64,000 nucleotides of DNA from Thermomicrobiales bacterium (GTDB lineage Bacteria > Chloroflexota > Chloroflexia > Thermomicrobiales > UBA6265), in contig JAHBVL010000002.1 of assembly GCA_019637585.1 (NCBI GenBank), positions 630,023-694,022 on the forward strand, written 5' to 3'. Under the pieces are notes generated by a model that did no database searches, was not told where the DNA came from, and saw only the letters and a list, made by a program, of their open reading frames with translations. Shown in pieces: positions 59,604 through 64,000 of this stretch. The translations under genes and the position numbers were made by a program. Within the stretch, counting starts at the first letter, position 1; every line of letters begins with the position of its first letter.

Positions 59604-61039
59604 GATGACGAGGTGTCTCGCACGTCCGGACAGACTGGAACCGCAATGCTGAACGTCGTGCGGCCCGGTTCGGATTCGGCGGTAATCGTGCCGCCGTGTT
59701 CCTCGGTGACGATCCTCCAGACGATGTCCAACCCCAACCCGGTGCCGCTTCCCTGCGGTTTCGTGGTGTAGAAGGGCTCGAAAATGCGAGGCAGCACCTC
59801 TTCCGGTATGCCCCCGCCCGTGTCGGTGATCTCGACAACGGCCCTATCTCCCTCTCGCCGGGTCGTGATCGTCACCCTGCCCGATTTGCCGGTGGCATCG
59901 GCAGCGTTATCCAGGATGTTCGTCCAGACCTGATTCAGTCCGCTCCCGTATGTGCGGACCGGCGGTATCGAACGATCGAAATCCTTGACGATGTCGATCC
60001 CCTTGAGCTGGTAGGCCAGGATCACCAGCGTGTTCTCGATTCCTTCGTGGATGTCGACGTCCTGCACCTGGGCCTGATCCCGGAATGAATAGGACTTCAC
60101 CGCCGCGACCAGCTGGGAAATCCGGCCCGTACTCCTGCTGACTACATCGAGCGATTCCTGAACGGAGAGCGACTCGGCGATCCAGCCGACTGCCGGTTCC
60201 AGCGCTTCCGCCGGCAACGCGGCCGCGAGGTCGGCCAGGCGATCGACCGTGACATCGGCCGACATGAGAGGCTGCGCGTACGACCAGGCCTCCGCAACCT
60301 GATGCTCCTCCAGCCAGGAACCGATCGCTTCCTCGCGGCGATTCGCGTCCATTGTCGATATCTCGGAAACGACGCGTCGCTGTTCCTCGCACCATGTGCC
60401 CAGCGACTCGATCGCCGCCCAGTTCTCCAGTGAAATCCCCTGCTCGAGCAGTTGTCGCTGCAGCGCGTCACGTGCCTGCAACGCCTGCGTGACGTTTCGG
60501 GCCGATCGGGACGCCGCGGCAGCCGGATTGTTCAGCTCATGCGACAACCCCGCTGAGAGCTTCCCCAGCGCAGCCATCTTTTCCTGATAGCGGGCTCGTT
60601 CCGCTTCCTCGAGCTTTCGATTCTCGGTTGCCAGGCGTTCGCTGTTGAGCCGCTCGGAAATGTCCCGGAAGAAGCCATGCGTGGCGATGAGCTGCCCATC
60701 GACGAACCGGCTGTGGGCGCTTCCTTCACAGGGGACCTTGCTGCCGTCCTTGTGACGGAAGTCGACCCGGATGTTCTCCAGATCGATTCCCTGCATCACC
60801 TGCATGAAATGGATTTGGCACTCCTCCAGCCTGTCCTGGTGAATCACGTCCCAGATGACCAGACCGGCCAGCTCATCTTCGCCATAGCCGAGCGCCTTGT
60901 GCCACGATCTGTTCACGAACTCGAATGTGCCATCCGGCCGGATCGACTGAATCAGGTCCGACGCACCCTCGATGATCTCCTGATAGCGTTGTTCCGATTC
61001 CTGCAAACGGGACGCCGGGCTGAATTGCTCGTCTTTCAT
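59600..61039 (-). CDS. PAS-domain sensor histidine kinase
   Basis: 479 aa cytoplasmic kinase with no membrane segment. A PAS domain covers about residues 13-130 (RYQEIIEGASDLIQSIRPDG, DGQLIATHGFFRDISERLNS). The H-box LGKLSAGLSHELNNPAAAAS puts the phospho-His at 167. The long helical dimerisation part is unusual for its length (about 150-330). The ATPase domain shows VWTNILDNAADATG, DTGGGIPEEVLPRIFEPFYT and GSGTGLGLDIVWRIV. AAGGAG precedes the ATG. It is divergent from the response-regulator/reductase fusion and is its likely partner. The last residues (CPDVRDTSSS) and the stop run into a repeat. Confidence 0.92.
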   Translation of the reverse strand: MKDEQFSPASRLQESEQRYQEIIEGASDLIQSIRPDGTFEFVNRSWHKALGYGEDELAGLVIWDVIHQDRLEECQIHFMQVMQGIDLENIRVDFRHKDGSKVPCEGSAHSRFVDGQLIATHGFFRDISERLNSERLATENRKLEEAERARYQEKMAALGKLSAGLSHELNNPAAAASRSARNVTQALQARDALQRQLLEQGISLENWAAIESLGTWCEEQRRVVSEISTMDANRREEAIGSWLEEHQVAEAWSYAQPLMSADVTVDRLADLAAALPAEALEPAVGWIAESLSVQESLDVVSRSTGRISQLVAAVKSYSFRDQAQVQDVDIHEGIENTLVILAYQLKGIDIVKDFDRSIPPVRTYGSGLNQVWTNILDNAADATGKSGRVTITTRREGDRAVVEITDTGGGIPEEVLPRIFEPFYTTKPQGSGTGLGLDIVWRIVTEEHGGTITAESEPGRTTFSIAVPVCPDVRDTSSS

Positions 61040-61087
61040 TTTGGATGCGCTCCTTCGAGCCAGACAGAGTTGCTATCATACCTGTAT

Positions 61088-61118
61088 CGAACGTGATTCG
61101 AGCGTTTGGTCTAAACGC
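61088..61118. promoter_or_regulatory. Inverted repeats in the divergent kinase/regulator promoter region
   Basis: CGAA-CGTGA-TTCG (61088-61100) and GCGTTT-GGTCT-AAACGC (61102-61118) lie side by side in the 132-base gap between the divergent kinase and response-regulator genes. They are candidate operator sites. TATGAT, read on the minus strand near 61073-61078, could be a -10 box for the kinase gene, without a good -35. Confidence 0.35.
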
Positions 61119-61171
61119 CCCAATGCACATTCCTTTGTCGCCCCAGCGCTCACCCCAAAGGCCAATCGACC

Positions 61172-62833
61172 ATGTCTGTTCCCTATATCCTGGCGGTCGA
61201 TGACGACGCCGACGTGCTTCGCGCCATCACCGGCGATCTCCGCCGTCACTATGGCAAGCAATTCCGGCTGCTCTACAGCTCGTCCGGGCAGGAAGCGCTC
61301 GAAGCGACAAAGGAAGCCAAACTCCGCAACGAGCCGATCGCGCTCTTTCTCGCCGATCAGCGCATGCCGGGCATGACCGGCGTCGAGTTTCTGACGCAAG
61401 CCCGCGACTACTTCCCCGAATCGAAACGAGCATTGCTCACCGCCTACGCTGATACGGATGCCGCAGTCCGGGCGATCAACGACGCCAAGCTCGACTACTA
61501 CCTGATGAAGCCATGGGATCCGCCGGAAGAACGCCTCTACCCGGTACTCGACGACATGCTCGACGAATGGCAAGCGTCGTTTCGCCCGCCATTTCATGGC
61601 GTTCGCATCGTGGGGCACCGCTGGTCTCCCGAATCGCACGAAATGCGCGACTTTCTGGCCCGCAATCAGGTTCCGTTCGCCTGGCACGAAACCGGAGCCG
61701 ACGAGCAGGCGGACGCGCTGCTCCAGGCCGCCGGTCTGGGTACCGATGTCCTGCCGGTCGTGATTCTGGACAACGGTGTGGTCATGACGCGTCCGTCGAT
61801 TCAGGACGTCGCCGACCAGCTCCAGCTCCGCCACAAAGCCGAATCCCCTCTTTACGATCTGGTCATCGTCGGTGGAGGTCCAGCGGGTCTGGCCGGCGCT
61901 GTCTATGGCGCGTCGGAAGGGCTGCGCACCTGCATCGTGGAGCGGCATGCCGATGGCGGACAAGCGGGAATGAGCTCTCGCATCGAAAACTATCTGGGAT
62001 TCCCACAGGGCGTCAGCGGCCAGGAGCTGGCCCGGCGGGCACGGGATCAGGTGGTGAAATTCGGCGCCGAACGGTTGCTGGCCCACGAAGCCTGCAAGCT
62101 GTGCCCCGAGCTGGGGTCCGTGGGCATCGAGATGAACGACGGCTCGCGGATTCTCGGACTGGCGGCGATCATCGCCACTGGGGTCAGCTACCGCCGGTTG
62201 GAAACACCGGGAGCCGACCGGCTCGCGGGCCGGGGGGTCTACTACGGCGCCGCTCGCGTCGAAGCCGAGTCCTACCGGGATCAGCAGATCTATGTGGTCG
62301 GCGGCGCGAATTCAGCCGGACAGGCGGCGGTCTTTTTCGCCGACCGCTGCCAGAAAGTCACGATGCTGGTGCGCGGCGACTCGCTCTCCTCCAGCATGTC
62401 CCACTACCTCATTGCCCAGATCGAAGCCATCCCGAACATCGACGTGCGCACCAACGTCTCCGTTGAAGAGTGCCTGGGAGACGAGCATCTCGAAGCGATC
62501 CGCATTCGCGACTCGGCCACGGGCGACATCGAAGAAGCGGAAACGCCCGGATTGTTCGTTTTCATCGGGGCCAAACCCTCGACCGAATGGCTAAAGGACT
62601 CACTTCTGCTCGATGACCGGGGATTCATCGTCACGGGCGCGGACATCCCCCTCGTCGACAAAAAGCGGTGGAACCTCGAACGGCCGCCCTTCCTCCTCGA
62701 AACAAGCGCACCGGGGGTATTCGCGGCAGGCGATGTCCGGCATGGATCCGGAAAACGGGTGGCAACCGCCGTGGGCGAAGGGGCCACCGCCGTGATGTCG
62801 GTCTGGCAATACCGGTCACACTACAACATCTAG
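61172..62833 (+). CDS. Response regulator fused to thiol-less glutaredoxin-like and thioredoxin-reductase-like domains
   Basis: 553 aa three-part fusion. Residues 1-130 are a receiver domain with acidic pocket DDD (10-12), phospho-Asp62 (LADQRMPG), Thr90 and Lys113 (LMKPWDP). Residues 143-220 look like a glutaredoxin (GVRIVGHRWSPESHEMRDFL), but the CxxC site is SPES. Residues 228-553 are a thioredoxin-reductase-type FAD/NADPH domain (LVIVGGGPAGLAGAVYGASE, GGANSAGQAAVFFA, GVFAAGDVRHGSGKRVATAV), in which the CATC redox site is replaced by GAAR (359-362). FAD and NAD(P)H sites look intact. I recall this architecture from actinobacterial genomes. The output may be NAD(P)H oxidation or redox sensing gated by phosphorylation; this is inference. 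Confidence 0.9.
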   Translation: MSVPYILAVDDDADVLRAITGDLRRHYGKQFRLLYSSSGQEALEATKEAKLRNEPIALFLADQRMPGMTGVEFLTQARDYFPESKRALLTAYADTDAAVRAINDAKLDYYLMKPWDPPEERLYPVLDDMLDEWQASFRPPFHGVRIVGHRWSPESHEMRDFLARNQVPFAWHETGADEQADALLQAAGLGTDVLPVVILDNGVVMTRPSIQDVADQLQLRHKAESPLYDLVIVGGGPAGLAGAVYGASEGLRTCIVERHADGGQAGMSSRIENYLGFPQGVSGQELARRARDQVVKFGAERLLAHEACKLCPELGSVGIEMNDGSRILGLAAIIATGVSYRRLETPGADRLAGRGVYYGAARVEAESYRDQQIYVVGGANSAGQAAVFFADRCQKVTMLVRGDSLSSSMSHYLIAQIEAIPNIDVRTNVSVEECLGDEHLEAIRIRDSATGDIEEAETPGLFVFIGAKPSTEWLKDSLLLDDRGFIVTGADIPLVDKKRWNLERPPFLLETSAPGVFAAGDVRHGSGKRVATAVGEGATAVMSVWQYRSHYNI

Positions 62834-63075
62834 TGTGCCGCCGGAGTGCCGAGCGAAACCGGTCTCCTGTCATAATCGTTCACTGCAATAAGAGGCACGC
62901 GAATGCGTCGTTCAGTGGTATGCTGTACGTACGCTCCGCTCGATAACCCGCATTCGATTGCATCGTACTGACGCCCGGTATCGCCGATCGTTCTCCTCTG
63001 GGTCTGGAGAACGAAAGACCGCCGGGTCGGGCAACTGTCGTGTTGCGGCGTGCCACACCGCAATGGGGGAAGGCA

Positions 63076-63738
63076 ATGGTATTCCGTCGAGAGAACAAGG
63101 GAGGCGAAGCCTTCCAGCGACAAATCAGCGCGCTCCGGCAACAGCTGGGCGGCTCCGGTGAAGACGAGATGTTCGAAGGGGACGAGGGCTCCATCGACGA
63201 AGCGTCGTACAACAATCCCGGCTACTCGCCTGGCGGCTACGAACCCGAGGATACGTCCTATCGCGACAGCGGCTATCGAGCCGAGTATGCCTACGAAGAG
63301 GAATCCGCCATCGAAAGCTACGCTGCTCCCGCCAGCGCCATTCCGGCCGCCGACGCGTCGATGACCGTCGTCAGCAACGACACCTCGTGGAAAGGCGAAG
63401 TCGACTCCGAAGGGTCGATGCATATCCACGGCAGGTACGATGGCGTTATCCGGGCCAGGGAAGATGTCTTCATCCTGGAAGAAGCGACCGTTTCCGCCGA
63501 AGTGCACGCCCGCAATGTGGTGATCGCGGGCAACTACAGTGGCGATGTCTGGTGCGAAACGCGATTCGAAGTGTTGCCGAGCGGCAGGGTGCAGGGAGCC
63601 GTGCGCGCTCCCGAACTGGTCGTCCATGACGGCGCCGTGATCAACGGCTCCATTCAGATGACCGATATCGAACCCGCTGGCTCCCGGCCCGCTGCGCCAG
63701 CGTCACTTGTGGCCCGGCGCGCCGAGTCACGTTCCTGA
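63076..63738 (+). CDS. Bactofilin-type polymer-forming protein (copy 1)
   Basis: 220 aa cytoskeletal protein. The right-handed beta-helix core (about 90-200) reads WKGEVDSEGSMHIHGRYDGV, IRAREDVFILEEATVSAEVH and ARNVVIAGNYSGDVWCETRF with LPSGRVQGAVRAPELVVHDG, the repeating G/V pattern of bactofilins. A long acidic, Tyr- and Gly-rich leader (about 30-85) and a basic tail flank it. ATG 63076 follows GGGGGAAGG. The 242 bases upstream contain an 8-bp hairpin (62989-63013) and no other gene. A second bactofilin follows 30 bases on. Confidence 0.88.
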   Translation: MVFRRENKGGEAFQRQISALRQQLGGSGEDEMFEGDEGSIDEASYNNPGYSPGGYEPEDTSYRDSGYRAEYAYEEESAIESYAAPASAIPAADASMTVVSNDTSWKGEVDSEGSMHIHGRYDGVIRAREDVFILEEATVSAEVHARNVVIAGNYSGDVWCETRFEVLPSGRVQGAVRAPELVVHDGAVINGSIQMTDIEPAGSRPAAPASLVARRAESRS

Positions 63739-63768
63739 CGCCACTGCGCAGCGGAGGGGAGAGGCACC

Positions 63769-64000
63769 ATGTCGTACACCGATCAGGACTATGGACGCGG
63801 GGGGACCACGGCATTGGATCGTGAAGATGGACGGTCGATCAGCGTAATCGATCAATATTCGACATTCGATGGCTCATTTGTGGCCGAGCGTGACCTGCGC
63901 ATCGACGGAACGGTGAAGGGCACCATCGTCTGCCATGGCACCCTCTTTGTCGCCGAAGGGGCCACAGTCAACGCGCGCATCGAAGCAGAGAACATCACCG
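63769..64000 (+). CDS. Bactofilin-type protein (copy 2, cut by window edge)
   Basis: The first 77 codons begin MSYTDQDYGRGGTTALDRED and enter the beta-helix core (ISVIDQYSTFDGSFVAERDL, RIDGTVKGTIVCHGTLFVAE, GATVNARIEAENIT). It follows copy 1 after 30 bases with GGAGGGGAGAGG upstream, so both are in one operon. Two different bactofilins may co-polymerise. The C-terminus is outside the window. Confidence 0.88.
   Translation, partial: MSYTDQDYGRGGTTALDREDGRSISVIDQYSTFDGSFVAERDLRIDGTVKGTIVCHGTLFVAEGATVNARIEAENIT

Overview
The window is a 64 kb piece of a high-GC bacterial chromosome carrying about 54 protein genes, one tRNA and several families of structured intergenic repeats. Gene content (dprA-topA-hslVU, scpAB, tandem bactofilins, Tat-exported hydrolases, an ATPase-LuxR regulator, a BHMT-type methyltransferase) and the GTAGCGGC-type intergenic palindromes fit a Chloroflexota genome, perhaps near the Thermomicrobia. 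This is an inference from family recall, not a placement. There are no rRNA genes, CRISPR arrays, complete prophages or intact transposases.

Layout. 1-14 kb is mostly housekeeping: dprA, topA and hslV-hslU (leftward); a lipoprotein serine hydrolase, an M50-CBS protease, an Rrf2 regulator and a cysteine desulfurase (rightward); then a tight leftward operon oppD-oppF-M50-HD-scpA-scpB. 14-19.7 kb is accessory: a DinB-like protein, a MarR-controlled 14-TM efflux pump, a tRNA-Arg with a duplicated 3' half enclosing a decayed AbrB-PIN toxin-antitoxin pair, an intact VapBC and a DHFR-like reductase. 19.8-27.1 kb is a leftward run of four exported proteins (two cysteine-rich Tat paralogues, a beta-lactamase-fold serine hydrolase, an alpha/beta hydrolase) behind a large LuxR-type regulator.

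27-35 kb holds catabolic enzymes: an enolase-superfamily dehydratase, a small four-cysteine protein, a formylglycine-generating enzyme, and an operon of sarcosine-oxidase-like flavoprotein, BHMT-like methyltransferase, gamma-glutamyltransferase-like protein and dienelactone-hydrolase-like protein. This operon suggests use of methylated amines or amino acids. 35-42 kb has a methyltransferase, a secreted GH13 amylase, a secreted protein of three internal repeats, a flavin oxidoreductase, a nitrilase-family amidohydrolase and a VOC protein. 42-48.4 kb is a glycan-type cluster: GT62-like, two GT4-like and one GT2-like transferase, a double-thioredoxin protein and a cytidylyltransferase-FkbM fusion.

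48.4-54.7 kb contains an LLM flavoprotein, a hemerythrin-MarR operon, an array of four cloverleaf-forming repeats, a TetR/MFS divergent pair with a clear palindromic operator, a ring-cleaving dioxygenase and a DUF188 protein. 55-59.4 kb has an M81 peptidase, a GH4 glycosidase, a DUF3224 protein and a flavin split-barrel protein. 59.6-62.8 kb is a divergent two-component pair whose response regulator is fused to glutaredoxin-like and thioredoxin-reductase-like domains that have lost their redox cysteines. The window ends in two bactofilin genes.

The strongest candidates for something new are the GTAGCG-ended repeat elements (cloverleaf array, inverted copies, and two genes whose stop codon lies in a repeat end), the thiol-less response-regulator/reductase fusion, the tRNA-Arg integration scar, and the uncharacterised secreted families (three-repeat protein and cysteine-rich Tat twins).
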